A stretch of 64,000 nucleotides of DNA from Rhodocyclales bacterium. GTDB taxonomy: Bacteria; Pseudomonadota; Gammaproteobacteria; Burkholderiales; Rhodocyclaceae. Made by a program: the position numbers and the translations under genes. Of the stretch, positions 19,257-26,615 are shown in pieces. The stretch's first letter is position 1, and each line of letters opens with the position of its first letter. The notes beneath the pieces are model-generated. The model was given only the letters and a program-made list of their open reading frames with translations. It was not told where the DNA came from and searched no databases. The stretch is taken from contig PQAF01000028.1 in NCBI GenBank assembly GCA_003105015.1, positions 285,814 to 349,813 on the forward strand, in the 5' to 3' direction.

Positions 19257-19781
19257 TCAGGCCGCGCGGTCGCCGGGCGGTTCGTCCTGCGGGACGTAGC
19301 GGTCCAGCCAGATCCAGTGGAGTGCCTTGTCCCCGGTCAGCTTCGCCAGCGACTCGCCGTAGCCGAGCAGGTTGCGCAGCGGTCCCTCGGCGCGCAGCAC
19401 GCAGACGCTGGGATGCTCATGTTCCTCGAGGATTTTCAGCTTGCGGCTGGCGAGGTCGTTGCGCACGGCATCCAGGTGGCGGGGGGCGGTACGCACGCGC
19501 AGGAGCATGATCGGCTCGTACACCCGGTTGCCGAGGCTCATGTAGCGGACCCTGGGCGGCAGCAGCTTCAGATCGTCGCCGTAGATGTCGCAGAGCATGG
19601 CCATCGGCTGGGCCAGGGCGTCTTCGTTCTGCGCGCGCATCAGCAGTCCTTCCAGGGTGGCCTCGAAGGCGATCAGGTCGGAGGGATGCAGCACGCGCAT
19701 GACCTGGCGGGCGAAACCTATCTGGAACGGGCTCGAGGTGAGCTGCACCAGTTGCTCGATGGGAAATTCGGAATGTTCCAT
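19257..19781 (-). CDS. Stand-alone EF-G domain-V-like protein
   Basis: A 174-residue protein. Residues about 85-167 (VYEPIMLLRV, LDAVRNDLASRKLKI, AEGPLRNLLGYGESLAKLTGDKA, WIWLDRYVP) align by eye with the C-terminal domain V of elongation factor G ([39 protein letters not shown]). There is no GTPase domain and the N-terminal 80 residues are unlike domain IV. Domain V contacts the ribosomal stalk base in EF-G, so a ribosome- or EF-G-related regulatory role is possible but unproven. Follows two Rnk/GreA-C-like genes on the same strand with an eight-base gap. Confidence 0.7.
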   Translation of the reverse strand: MEHSEFPIEQLVQLTSSPFQIGFARQVMRVLHPSDLIAFEATLEGLLMRAQNEDALAQPMAMLCDIYGDDLKLLPPRVRYMSLGNRVYEPIMLLRVRTAPRHLDAVRNDLASRKLKILEEHEHPSVCVLRAEGPLRNLLGYGESLAKLTGDKALHWIWLDRYVPQDEPPGDRAA

Positions 19782-19789
19782 GCGTCCGC

Positions 19790-20200
19790 CTATGAGAGCG
19801 AGGCCTCGGGCTGGTAGACCAGCGCGGCGATGCGCAACTGCAGGTTGCCCCGTTCCGTCTCCACCACCACGGCGTCGCCCACCGCGCGCCCCAGCACGGC
19901 GCAGCCGATGGCGGACAGCACCGACAGCCTTCCGGCGGGCGGGTCGGCCTCTTCCGGGAAGACCAACTCGATCTCCTTCGAGGTGCCCGAGTGGATATCC
20001 TCGATGCGGATGCGCGAGTCCAGGGTGACCACGTTGCCCGGCGTGTCGGACGATTCCATCAGGCGGGCCATCCGCATCAATTCGTCCAGGGCATGCAGCT
20101 GCTTCTGGATGCGTCGCGATTGCGATTTCAGCGCGTCCGCCATGTGGGCGAGGCGTTCGGCATCGGGCCGGGTGAGTCGGATCGCGTGCGGCATGCTCAC
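19790..20200 (-). CDS. GreA/Rnk C-terminal-domain protein (paralogue 1)
   Basis: A 136-residue protein with a helical N-terminus (MADALKSQSRRIQKQLHALDELMRMARLM) and a GreA/GreB C-terminal FKBP-like domain: VVTLDSRIRIEDI, KEIELVFPEEADPPAGRLSVLSAIGCAVLGRAVGDAV. The family includes Rnk, which binds RNA polymerase in competition with Gre factors, but it lacks the long coiled coil needed to enter the secondary channel. Overlaps the upstream paralogue by four bases. Both paralogues share the PDEAD/PEEAD and GSALLG/GCAVLG elements. Confidence 0.8.
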   Translation of the reverse strand: MSMPHAIRLTRPDAERLAHMADALKSQSRRIQKQLHALDELMRMARLMESSDTPGNVVTLDSRIRIEDIHSGTSKEIELVFPEEADPPAGRLSVLSAIGCAVLGRAVGDAVVVETERGNLQLRIAALVYQPEASLS

Positions 20201-20559
20201 TCCAGGGGGGCTACCGTGCGCTCGACGCGAAGCTGCCGGCTGCGTCCGTCCGGAAACGGCCAGTCGATGGCCTGGCCTTCCGCCAGTCCGAGCAGGGCGG
20301 AGCCGACCGGGGCAAGCACCGAGATCTTTCCGCTGGCCATGTCCGCCTCATCGGGGAACACCAGTTCCACCTCGCGCCGTTCGCCCGAGCTCTCGTCCAG
20401 GTAAATCACGCGCGAGTGCATCCGAACGACATTCTCCGGCATCTGTTCTTTCGGGACGACAGTGGCCCGGCTCAGCTCCTCGGCCAGGTTTCCGCCGGCG
20501 GCCAGGGTGCGCAGGCGGGCATAATCCAGGTCGGCAATCATCAGGTCTTCGGCTTTCAT
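20197..20559 (-). CDS. rnk: Rnk-type nucleoside diphosphate kinase regulator (paralogue 2)
   Basis: A 120-residue protein: short N-terminal coiled-coil-like region (ADLDYARLRTLAAGGNLAEELSR) and a GreA-C domain with VVRMHSRVIYLDESSGERREVELVFPDEADMASGKISVLAPVGSALLGLAEGQAIDW, the Rnk pattern. Start ATG 20559 follows GGGA at eight bases; ATG 20568 is an alternative adding three residues. An intrinsic-terminator-like hairpin sits just upstream on the same strand, so expression may be attenuated. Confidence 0.85.
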   Translation of the reverse strand: MKAEDLMIADLDYARLRTLAAGGNLAEELSRATVVPKEQMPENVVRMHSRVIYLDESSGERREVELVFPDEADMASGKISVLAPVGSALLGLAEGQAIDWPFPDGRSRQLRVERTVAPLE

Positions 20560-20574
20560 GGCTAACATCCCGTT

Positions 20575-20608
20575 CCAAAAAGAAAAAGCCCCGCCGCTTG
20601 GGTGGGGC
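20575..20608 (-). terminator. Intrinsic terminator-like hairpin in the rnk leader
   Basis: On the minus strand GCCCCACC / GGCGGGGC (arms 20608-20601 and 20595-20588, five-base loop, one G-U pair) is followed directly by TTTTTCTTTTT. It ends only seven bases before the alternative rnk start. No minus-strand gene lies upstream, so it probably attenuates rnk rather than terminating another gene. Confidence 0.65.
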
Positions 20609-20682
20609 ACGGGAGTCATCATACGCAGGGCGGCGGTGCCGGATAAGCCTCCTCAAACGAACATTACTGTTTCCATGGGGGA

Positions 20683-20688
20683 TACAAT
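20683..20688 (+). promoter_or_regulatory. -10 element TACAAT for the LysR gene
   Basis: TACAAT ends six bases before the lysR ATG at 20695, so the message would begin at or next to the start codon (leaderless). No Shine-Dalgarno is present at normal spacing. Confidence 0.4.
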
Positions 20689-20694
20689 ACCGGC

Positions 20695-21600
20695 ATGCGC
20701 GATCTGAACCTCATGGCTGTTTTTGCCCACGTGGCGGAGACCGGCAGCTTCTCGGCTGCCGCCCGCCGCCTGGGCATGTCGCGCTCGGCGGTGAGCAAGG
20801 CCGTGGCCAAGCTGGAGAAGGAACTGGGGGCGCGCCTGCTCAACCGCAGCACCCGGCACCTGAGCATGACCGAGGTGGGAGCGGCCTACGTCGAGCATTG
20901 TAGCCGCATCCTCGACGAGGCCGTCCGCGCCGAGCAGGTGGTCGACCACCTGCATGCGCAGCCGCGCGGCGTGCTCAAGGTGGCGGCCTCGGTGGCGTTC
21001 GGCACGCTGCATGTCGCGCCCGCGCTGGCGGACTTCCTCGGCCGCTATCCCGAACTGGACATCGACATGACCATCACCGACCGCGCCATCGACATGGCGG
21101 AGGAGGGCTGCGACGTCGTCGTGCGCGTCGCGCGCGACCTGCCGCCCAACCTGGTGGCGCGCCGCCTGGCGCCGGTGCGCCGCAAGCTGTGCGCGACGCC
21201 GGCGTATTTCGGGAAGCATGGCGTGCCGCGCATCCCGCAGGACCTGGCGCGCCACAATTGCCTGGACTACACGCACTCGGGCGAGCAGGGGCTGTGGCGC
21301 TTCACCGGACCGGAAGGCGACATCGCCGTGCCGGTCTCCGGCCGGCTGCGCATCAACGATGACGAAGCCCTCTCGCAGGCGGTGCTGGGCGGGCTGGGCC
21401 TGGCGCTGCTGCCGACGTTCATCATCGGCAAGGACCTGCAGGCCGGGCGCCTGCGCGCCGCGCTGTCCGAGTACATCCCGGTGGAACGGCACGTGTATGC
21501 GCTCTATCTGCCGACCCGGCACCTGCCGGCCAAGGTGCGCGCCTTCATCGATTTCCTGCTGGAGCGCTTCGGTCCCGATCCCTACTGGGACCGGGACTAG
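20695..21600 (+). CDS. LysR-family transcriptional regulator
   Basis: A 301-residue regulator with an N-terminal winged helix (LMAVFAHVAETGSFSAAARRLGMSRSAVSKAVAKLEKELGARLLNRS, written here for orientation in segments: residues 6-25 and 26-53) and a periplasmic-binding-like effector domain. The C-terminal half carries the CrgA/AaeR-type features DMAEEGCDVVVRV, YFGKHGVPRIPQDL, HNCLDYTHSGEQG and LPTRHLPAKVRAFIDFL. Target and ligand are unknown; divergent from the rnk pair, which it could control. Likely leaderless. Confidence 0.9.
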   Translation: MRDLNLMAVFAHVAETGSFSAAARRLGMSRSAVSKAVAKLEKELGARLLNRSTRHLSMTEVGAAYVEHCSRILDEAVRAEQVVDHLHAQPRGVLKVAASVAFGTLHVAPALADFLGRYPELDIDMTITDRAIDMAEEGCDVVVRVARDLPPNLVARRLAPVRRKLCATPAYFGKHGVPRIPQDLARHNCLDYTHSGEQGLWRFTGPEGDIAVPVSGRLRINDDEALSQAVLGGLGLALLPTFIIGKDLQAGRLRAALSEYIPVERHVYALYLPTRHLPAKVRAFIDFLLERFGPDPYWDRD

Positions 21601-21636
21601 CGTCGCGGATGGGCCGTGGATCGGTGCGTGCGCCGG

Positions 21637-21978
21637 TCAATGCAGCATCGGTTCCGCCGGCGCCAGACGCAGGCCGACGTTGAGGACGACCAAGCGGTGG
21701 CCGAGCAGGACCACGCTGCCGCGGCGGCGGTTGTCGCCGGTGTCGCTGTACTCGAAGGCATAGGCCCGCTGCAGCCGGAGGCGGCCGTCCTCGTTGCGTG
21801 CCGGCTTCAGGCCGGCGATGGCGACCGTGTCGTCGAGCAGCTGCAGGCCTTCCGCCTGGCAGGCCGACCGTGCGGCGGCGATGCCGATATCCCTGGCCTT
21901 GAGGCTGTCCAGCCACAGCCAGATGCCGCCGGCCACGAACAGCAGGCCGACCAGCTCCAGCAGGGGCAGGCCGCTCAT
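21637..21978 (-). CDS. DUF3301 membrane protein
   Basis: A 113-residue protein with one N-terminal transmembrane segment (LLELVGLLFVAGGIWLWLDSL), then ARDIGIAAARSACQAEGLQLLDDTVA and RLQRAYAFEYSDTGDNRRRGSVVLLGHRL, the DUF3301 pattern. Function unknown; probably a small inner-membrane protein with a cytoplasmic or periplasmic beta domain. Its start overlaps the stop of the Cys-containing small protein upstream (ATGA). Confidence 0.8.
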   Translation of the reverse strand: MSGLPLLELVGLLFVAGGIWLWLDSLKARDIGIAAARSACQAEGLQLLDDTVAIAGLKPARNEDGRLRLQRAYAFEYSDTGDNRRRGSVVLLGHRLVVLNVGLRLAPAEPMLH

Positions 21979-22196
21979 CGGTTGGAATTCTGCATCAGCC
22001 TCGCTTTGCTCTGCGCGCCCGCCTTGTTCTCGGCGCTGACGCGCCTGCCGAAGCCGTCGCGCTCGGCCGTGCTCCGCTTCGTTGCCTCGATGCTCTTGAT
22101 GCAACGCCAGCGCTTGCCGGATTTGGTTTCGATCTGCCGCATCTCCGCCCGCGGGTGGTGGATGCCGCAGTGATAGCAATAGGCTGTTTCAGACAT
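21975..22196 (-). CDS. Small zinc-ribbon-like protein
   Basis: A 73-residue basic protein: CYHCGIHHP at residues 7-15 and a third Cys in GKRWRCIKS could bind zinc with one of the histidines. The remainder (EATKRSTAERDGFGRRVSAENKAGAQ) is basic and probably unstructured. No recognised function. Overlaps the DUF3301 gene by four bases, so the pair is likely co-expressed. Confidence 0.6.
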   Translation of the reverse strand: MSETAYCYHCGIHHPRAEMRQIETKSGKRWRCIKSIEATKRSTAERDGFGRRVSAENKAGAQSKARLMQNSNR

Positions 22197-22225
22197 CTAT
22201 GCCCTGGTCTTTCCCGGTGTTCCGA

Positions 22226-22462
22226 TCAGGCTTCGTACTTGAACGACATCGACACGCGCGCACGGTAGGCGACCACCTTGCCGGACTTGTCGATCTTCAT
22301 GTCGAGCTTGGTGATTTCGGCGACGCGCAGGTCGCGCAGGGTCTTGGCGGCCGCCTCGACCGCGGCGCGGGCGGCGTCCTCCCACGATTTCGGGCTCGAG
22401 CCGACCACTTCGACGATCTTATAGACGGCGTCCGCGGATTTTTTGGAAGCTTTTTTGGCCAT
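22226..22462 (-). CDS. Dodecin family protein
   Basis: A 78-residue flavin-binding dodecin: VYKIVEVVGSSPKSWEDAARAAVEAAAKTLRDL and RVSMSFKYEA. Dodecins assemble into hollow dodecamers that store and photoprotect riboflavin or FMN, often through a Trp (SWEDA). It has a Lys-rich N-terminal extension (MAKKASKKSAD) longer than usual. Located between the zinc-ribbon gene and a region with a 24-bp-motif copy; monocistronic. A RBS GGAG lies before the ATG at 22462. Confidence 0.9.
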   Translation of the reverse strand: MAKKASKKSADAVYKIVEVVGSSPKSWEDAARAAVEAAAKTLRDLRVAEITKLDMKIDKSGKVVAYRARVSMSFKYEA

Positions 22463-22539
22463 GCTTTGTCTCCTGGGTGTGCGTAGAAGGCGATCCTGCA
22501 AATGCGGATCGTAAGAGATCATAGCCCTTTCGGGGCCAT

Positions 22540-22563
22540 AAAGTCAGCCCCGGCGATGCGGCG
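22540..22563 (+). repeat. Dispersed 24-bp motif, intergenic copy
   Basis: AAAGTCAG at 22540, CGGCG ending at 22563, in the divergent gap between dodecin and DUF2147. Confidence 0.7.
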
Positions 22564-22638
22564 CAGGGCTGGCGGAGGGACTGGCATGGCGTCCGGTTGG
22601 CATTACAATCCTCCTGTCCATGCCTCGGGAGGACCACC

Positions 22639-23088
22639 ATGACCATGCTGATCCGCCGCCTCTGCCTTGCACTCCTCGCCGCCGGCCTCCCGGCTGTCGC
22701 GCAGGCCGAAGTCTTCTCGCCCGTCGGCGCCTGGACCACCATCGACGACGAGACCAAGAAGCCGAAATCCGTCGTCCGCATCGTGGAAAAGGACGGCGTC
22801 TATTCCGGCATGGTCGAGAAGATCTTCGACCCGGCCAAGCAGAATTCGAAGTGCGACGAATGCGCCGGCGACGATCCGCGCAAGGGCAAGCCGGTGATCG
22901 GCATGACCATCCTCACCGGCCTGAAGCAGGACGGCGACAACGTCTACGCCGGCGGCACCATCCTCGATCCCGCCAACGGCAAGACCTACAACGCCAAGGT
23001 GACCGTCATCGAGGGCGGCAGGAAACTCGAGATGCGCGGCTCCGTCCTCTTTATCGGCCGCACCCAGACCTGGGTGCGGGCGGACTGA
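22639..23088 (+). CDS. DUF2147 exported protein
   Basis: A 149-residue protein with a cleaved signal peptide (ending AVAQA-EVF) and a single DUF2147 domain: SPVGAWTTIDDETKKPKSVVRIVEKDGVYSGMVEKIF and the GGTILDPANGKTYNAKVTV segment. This domain is a small periplasmic calycin-like fold; function unknown. ATG 22639 follows GGAGG by six bases; TACAAT at 22605-22610 is a plausible -10. The dispersed 24-bp motif begins on the last base of its stop codon. Confidence 0.88.
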   Translation: MTMLIRRLCLALLAAGLPAVAQAEVFSPVGAWTTIDDETKKPKSVVRIVEKDGVYSGMVEKIFDPAKQNSKCDECAGDDPRKGKPVIGMTILTGLKQDGDNVYAGGTILDPANGKTYNAKVTVIEGGRKLEMRGSVLFIGRTQTWVRAD

Positions 23089-23111
23089 AAGTCAGTCTCC
23101 GCGATACGGCG
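23088..23111 (+). repeat. Dispersed 24-bp motif, copy at a stop codon
   Basis: AAAGTCAGTC starts on the last base of the DUF2147 TGA; TACGGCG ends at 23111. Confidence 0.75.
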
Positions 23112-23118
23112 GGTTTTT

Positions 23119-23143
23119 CCCCTCTTTCCGCCGGGGAGAGGGC
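23119..23143. repeat. CCCTC/GAGGG hairpin remnant
   Basis: CCCCTCTTTCCG followed by CCGGGGAGAGGG forms an imperfect inverted repeat resembling the elements at 4662 and 12112. It separates the convergent DUF2147 and PhnA-like genes. Confidence 0.4.
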
Positions 23144-23165
23144 CGTGGCAGAGAAGGGGGGAAGC

Positions 23166-23507
23166 TCAGGCCTTCTTCAGAAAGCAAGCCTTCAGCATGA
23201 AGCTGCCGGCGTCCATCCTGCAGTCCACCTCGTGGTCGCCGCTGCCGACCAGGCGGATGCTCTTCACTTTGGTGCCCATCTTCAGCGTGATCGACGAGCC
23301 CTTCACCTTGAGGTCCTTGATCAGCACCACGGCATCGCCGTCGGCCAGCACGTTGCCGTTGGCGTCGCGCACCACCGCCCTCGCGTCCTCATCCGCGCCC
23401 GCCGCAGCCATCGGCCACTCGTGACCGCAATCGGCACAGACATGGTTGGCGCCGTCCTGATAGACGTTCTCCATGGCGCATTGGGGGCAGGGCGGAGCGG
23501 TGGTCAT
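23166..23507 (-). CDS. PhnA/YjdM zinc-ribbon protein
   Basis: A 113-residue protein: N-terminal zinc ribbon (CPQCAMENVYQDGANHVCADCGHEW, two CxxC pairs) and a C-terminal SH3-like barrel (GDAVVLIKDLKVKGSSITLKMGTKVKSIRLV). Named phnA in older annotation, but the YjdM family does not hydrolyse phosphonoacetate; its function is unknown. Stand-alone. Confidence 0.9.
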   Translation of the reverse strand: MTTAPPCPQCAMENVYQDGANHVCADCGHEWPMAAAGADEDARAVVRDANGNVLADGDAVVLIKDLKVKGSSITLKMGTKVKSIRLVGSGDHEVDCRMDAGSFMLKACFLKKA

Positions 23508-23612
23508 GGTCGTGTCCTGATCGGGTTCGTCGGGGGGGCTGCAAGGGTAGCCGGCCGGAAATCGTCATCAAAAACGAAACCGATGCCGATGTTAGCGCAA
23601 TCGCCGTGCCGC

Positions 23613-24272
23613 TTAATCGTCCTTGCGCCTAATCGGCCTCGCGGGTTCCAGCGTTCTTGGCTGCCTGACCGTCGGCTGTTCGGGCCTGATCGGCGGCGGC
23701 CTGTGCGGGGCGGCGCGCGGCCGGGTGAGGATCACGGTCTGGCCGGTGCCGGCGCCCGCGTCGGCGGGCGGGTCCATGCCGCAGGCTTCGTACATCAGTT
23801 GCTTCATCTTCTCGATGGCCTCGGGGGAGCGGGTCTCCATCTCGTAGTTGCGGCGCGCATCGCGGCATTCCTGGCTGGCGCCCTTCTCGGCGCGAAGATC
23901 GGCCTGGGTGCGGCCCGTGACGGGCTGCGCCTGCTGGTTTTGCTCGGCTTCCGCTATCCACTCCCAATGCTGCGCGGTGACGGCCAGCCCCCTGGCGCGC
24001 GGCAGATCGCGGCCGGCGATGGCCGCCTTGACCGCGGCATCGAGCTGGCGCATGACCGGAGAGGAGGCGCTGTCTGCCGGCGCCGGGCTCGCCGCGCCGC
24101 TGCGGGGCGCCTCCGGCGTGCCGACGGTCGGCGCCTGGCCGCAGGGGAAATCCTGATAGGTGACCTTGCCCTTGGCATCCACGCACTTGTGGAACTGTCC
24201 CTGTGCGAAAACCGGCGATGCGGAGAGGATCGCCATGAACGCGAGGGCGAGGCGGATGGGGTGCGGGATCAT
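23613..24272 (-). CDS. DUF4124-domain exported protein
   Basis: A 219-residue protein: signal peptide (ASPVFAQ), a DUF4124 module with FHKCVDAKGKVTYQDFPCGQ (two Cys likely disulphide-bonded), a variable Pro/Ala linker, a helical region with RRNYEMETRSPEAIEKMKQLMYEACGM and a Pro/Arg-rich tail. Periplasmic protein of unknown role. The longer upstream frame runs into the gap before the hydrolase gene and lacks a signal, so ATG 24272 is chosen. Confidence 0.75.
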   Translation of the reverse strand: MIPHPIRLALAFMAILSASPVFAQGQFHKCVDAKGKVTYQDFPCGQAPTVGTPEAPRSGAASPAPADSASSPVMRQLDAAVKAAIAGRDLPRARGLAVTAQHWEWIAEAEQNQQAQPVTGRTQADLRAEKGASQECRDARRNYEMETRSPEAIEKMKQLMYEACGMDPPADAGAGTGQTVILTRPRAAPHRPPPIRPEQPTVRQPRTLEPARPIRRKDD

Positions 24273-24352
24273 GCGGGTTCGCCGGGTGGAGGAGGTCGGC
24301 AGCAGACTACACCGGGCCCGCACGGGGAGGCAATCCGGTTTGCAGGGCGGGC

Positions 24353-24988
24353 TCATGCCTTGGCCGTCCGGAGATGCTGCTCGAACCATCGCGCTGCATG
24401 CTCCGCCGCCAGTTCCAGCGTGCCCGGCTCCTCGAAGAGGTGGGTGGCGCCTGGCACGATCTCGAGCTGTTTCTCGCAGCGCAGCAGATCGTAGGCCTGC
24501 CGGTTGAGGTCGATCACGCCGTCGTCCCGGCCGCCGACGATGAGCAGGGTCGGCGCGCGGACCAAAGTCAGCGCCTGCGGGCCGGCGAGGTCGGGTCGGC
24601 CTCCACGCGAGACCACCGCGGCGATGCCGGGGTGCTTCGCCGCCGCCTGCAGGGCCGCGGCGGCGCCGGTGCTGGCGCCGAAGCAACCGAGCTTCATGCC
24701 CTTCGTGTCCTTGTTGCCCTCCAGCCAGGCGACGGCGGCGAGCAGGCGTTCGGTGAGCAGGTCGATGTCGAAGCGCGTGGCGTAGGTCTGATCCTCTTGC
24801 GGGGTGAGCAGGTCGAAGAGCAGGGTGGCGATGCGGTGTTCGTGCAGGACGCCGGCGACGTACTGGTTGCGCGGGCTGTGGCGGCTGCTGCCGCTGCCGT
24901 GGGCGAAGGCGACGATGCCGACGGCGCCCTCGGGAATGGTCGCCGTGCCGGGGAGACTGACTTTGCCGGCGGGGATGAGGACTTCCAT
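24353..24988 (-). CDS. Dienelactone-hydrolase-like alpha/beta hydrolase
   Basis: A 211-residue hydrolase: HGSGSSRHSPRNQYVA near the oxyanion, nucleophile region LGCFGASTGAAAAL, acid in VGGRDDGV and catalytic His in PGATHLFEEPG. Nearest in pattern to the hydrolase half of phosphoribosyltransferase-dienelactone hydrolase fusions. Its ATG overlaps the stop of the AmrS gene by one base (TGATG), so it is the last gene of the AmmeMemoRadiSam operon. It holds two copies of the dispersed 24-bp motif in opposite orientation. Confidence 0.85.
   Translation of the reverse strand: MEVLIPAGKVSLPGTATIPEGAVGIVAFAHGSGSSRHSPRNQYVAGVLHEHRIATLLFDLLTPQEDQTYATRFDIDLLTERLLAAVAWLEGNKDTKGMKLGCFGASTGAAAALQAAAKHPGIAAVVSRGGRPDLAGPQALTLVRAPTLLIVGGRDDGVIDLNRQAYDLLRCEKQLEIVPGATHLFEEPGTLELAAEHAARWFEQHLRTAKA
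24564..24587 (+). repeat. Dispersed 24-bp motif
   Basis: AAAGTCAG at 24564, CGGCG ending at 24587, variable centre. Antisense in the hydrolase gene (complement encodes AGPQALTL). Confidence 0.6.
24941..24964 (-). repeat. Dispersed 24-bp motif
   Basis: Minus-strand AAAGTCAGTC with ACGGCG at the far end. Sense in the hydrolase gene (KVSLPGTA), 354 bases from an opposite copy in the same gene. Confidence 0.75.
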
Positions 24989-26064
24989 CAGGCGCCCATG
25001 CGCACGCGGACGGGAATGCGGCGGCGGCCGAACTGGCCTTCGTATTTGCCGAAGCGGCCGGCGATGGGGGTGCCGCAGTGCTCGCAGTGGCCTTCCTCGG
25101 TGAGGTCGTAGGCGAGGATCCGGTGCCAGTCGCGCACGATGACGCCCTTGCCGCAGCCGGGGCAGGAGGTGGTGCCGCCCTCGGTGTCGTGCACGTTGCC
25201 GGTGTAGACGTAGCGGATGCCCTCGGCGAGCGCGATGCTGCGCGCGCGCTGCAGCGTGGCGGCAGGCGTCGGCGGCAGGTCGTCGAGCTTGTAGTCGGGG
25301 TGGAAGGCGGTGAAATGGATGGGCACGTCGCGGCCGAGTTCCCTGACGATCCACTTCGACATGGCCTCGATCTCGGCGGCGGAGTCGTTCCTGCCGGGGA
25401 TGAGGAGCGTGGTCAGTTCGAACCAGCAGTCGGTCTCGTGCTTGAGATAGACCAGCGTGTCGAGCACCGGCTGCAGGTGGGCGCCGGTGAGCTTGAAGTA
25501 GAAATCCTCTGTGAAGGCCTTCAGGTCGACGTTGGCGGCGTCCATTTTCGCGAAGAATTCGCGCCGCGCCGCCTCGCCGATGTAGCCGGCAGTGACGGCG
25601 ACGGTCTGCACGCCGCGGTCGTGGCAGGCGTCGGCGACGTCCATGGCGTACTCGGCGAAGATGACCGGGTCGTTGTAGGTGAAGGCCACGCTCCTGCTGC
25701 CGCCCTCGGCGGCGACGCGGGCGATCTCCTCGGGCGAGGCCTGGTCCATCAGGCGGTCCATGTCCTGCGACTTGGAGATGTCCCAGTTCTGGCAGAACTT
25801 GCAGGCCAGGTTGCAGCCGGCGGTGCCGAAGGAGAAGACGCTGCTGCCGGGGTAGAAGTGGTTGAGCGGTTTCTTCTCGATCGGGTCGATGCAGAAGCCG
25901 GAGCTGCGGCCGTAGGTGGTGAGGACCATGCTGCTGCCTGCGCGCTGGCGCACGAAGCAGGCGCCGCGCTGCCCGTCGCGCAGCTTGCAGTCGCGCGGGC
26001 AGAGGTCGCACTGGATGCGGCCGTCGTCGAGGACGTGCCACCAGCGGCCGGGGTACTGCTCCAT
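24988..26064 (-). CDS. amrS: AmmeMemoRadiSam system radical SAM enzyme
   Basis: A 358-residue radical-SAM protein. The N-terminal Cys motif CDLCPRDCKLRDGQRGAC precedes the SAM [4Fe-4S] motif CNLACKFC (CxxxCxxC near residue 84) and QNWDISKSQ. The C-terminal SCPGCGKGVIVRDWH and EEGHCEHCG add further Cys pairs. Genetic linkage to AMMECR1 and Memo domains defines the widespread AmmeMemoRadiSam system, whose product is not securely known. One-base overlaps at both ends show translational coupling. Confidence 0.93.
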   Translation of the reverse strand: MEQYPGRWWHVLDDGRIQCDLCPRDCKLRDGQRGACFVRQRAGSSMVLTTYGRSSGFCIDPIEKKPLNHFYPGSSVFSFGTAGCNLACKFCQNWDISKSQDMDRLMDQASPEEIARVAAEGGSRSVAFTYNDPVIFAEYAMDVADACHDRGVQTVAVTAGYIGEAARREFFAKMDAANVDLKAFTEDFYFKLTGAHLQPVLDTLVYLKHETDCWFELTTLLIPGRNDSAAEIEAMSKWIVRELGRDVPIHFTAFHPDYKLDDLPPTPAATLQRARSIALAEGIRYVYTGNVHDTEGGTTSCPGCGKGVIVRDWHRILAYDLTEEGHCEHCGTPIAGRFGKYEGQFGRRRIPVRVRMGA

Positions 26065-26615
26065 TACCGGCCTTCCTTCCACTTGGTTACCTCGTAGCGC
26101 GAGATGCTCACTTCCTCGTGCCAGAAATTCGGCGGCAGGCCGGCCTTGCGCTTGAGCTGCTGCATGAACTGGTTCGGCTCGGGCAGGCTTTCCCACACCT
26201 GCGGCAGGAAGGTGCTGCGGTGGCGGCCGTACCGGAAGACGATGCCGTCGACGCCGGGACGCAGCTGGGCCATGAAGTCGGCTTCGTTGCGGAAATCCAG
26301 CGGTACGGCAGGCGTCAGCAGCGACACCTCGACCGAGGTAAATTCGAATTCCCCGACGGCCAGCGGCGAGAAGCGCGGGTCGCGGAAGGCGGCGGCGAGG
26401 GCGTTCTCGCGCACGTCCTGCGCGAGCGGACGGTGCGCCTCGAGTGAGCCGATGCAGCCGCGCAGTTGCCCTTGTTGGGTGAGCGTGACGAAGGTGGCCC
26501 CCGGCTGTTGCAGGCGTGCGTGGCCGGCGTCGGGTGTGGCCGGCTGGCCGAGCTTCTCGCCGATGGCGGCGCGCGCCAGGCGAAGGAGGGTGGCGCCGAG
26601 TTCAGTGTCGGGCAT
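26064..26615 (-). CDS. amrA: AmmeMemoRadiSam system protein A (AMMECR1 domain)
   Basis: A 183-residue AMMECR1-domain protein: ATFVTLTQQGQLRGCIGSLEAHRPLAQDV with the conserved LRGCIG, NALAAAFRDPRFSPL and the GIVFRYGRHRSTFLPQVWE segment. It overlaps the Memo gene by 14 bases and the radical-SAM gene by one base. Biochemical role unknown. In this system it is likely a substrate- or cofactor-binding partner. Confidence 0.92.
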   Translation of the reverse strand: MPDTELGATLLRLARAAIGEKLGQPATPDAGHARLQQPGATFVTLTQQGQLRGCIGSLEAHRPLAQDVRENALAAAFRDPRFSPLAVGEFEFTSVEVSLLTPAVPLDFRNEADFMAQLRPGVDGIVFRYGRHRSTFLPQVWESLPEPNQFMQQLKRKAGLPPNFWHEEVSISRYEVTKWKEGR

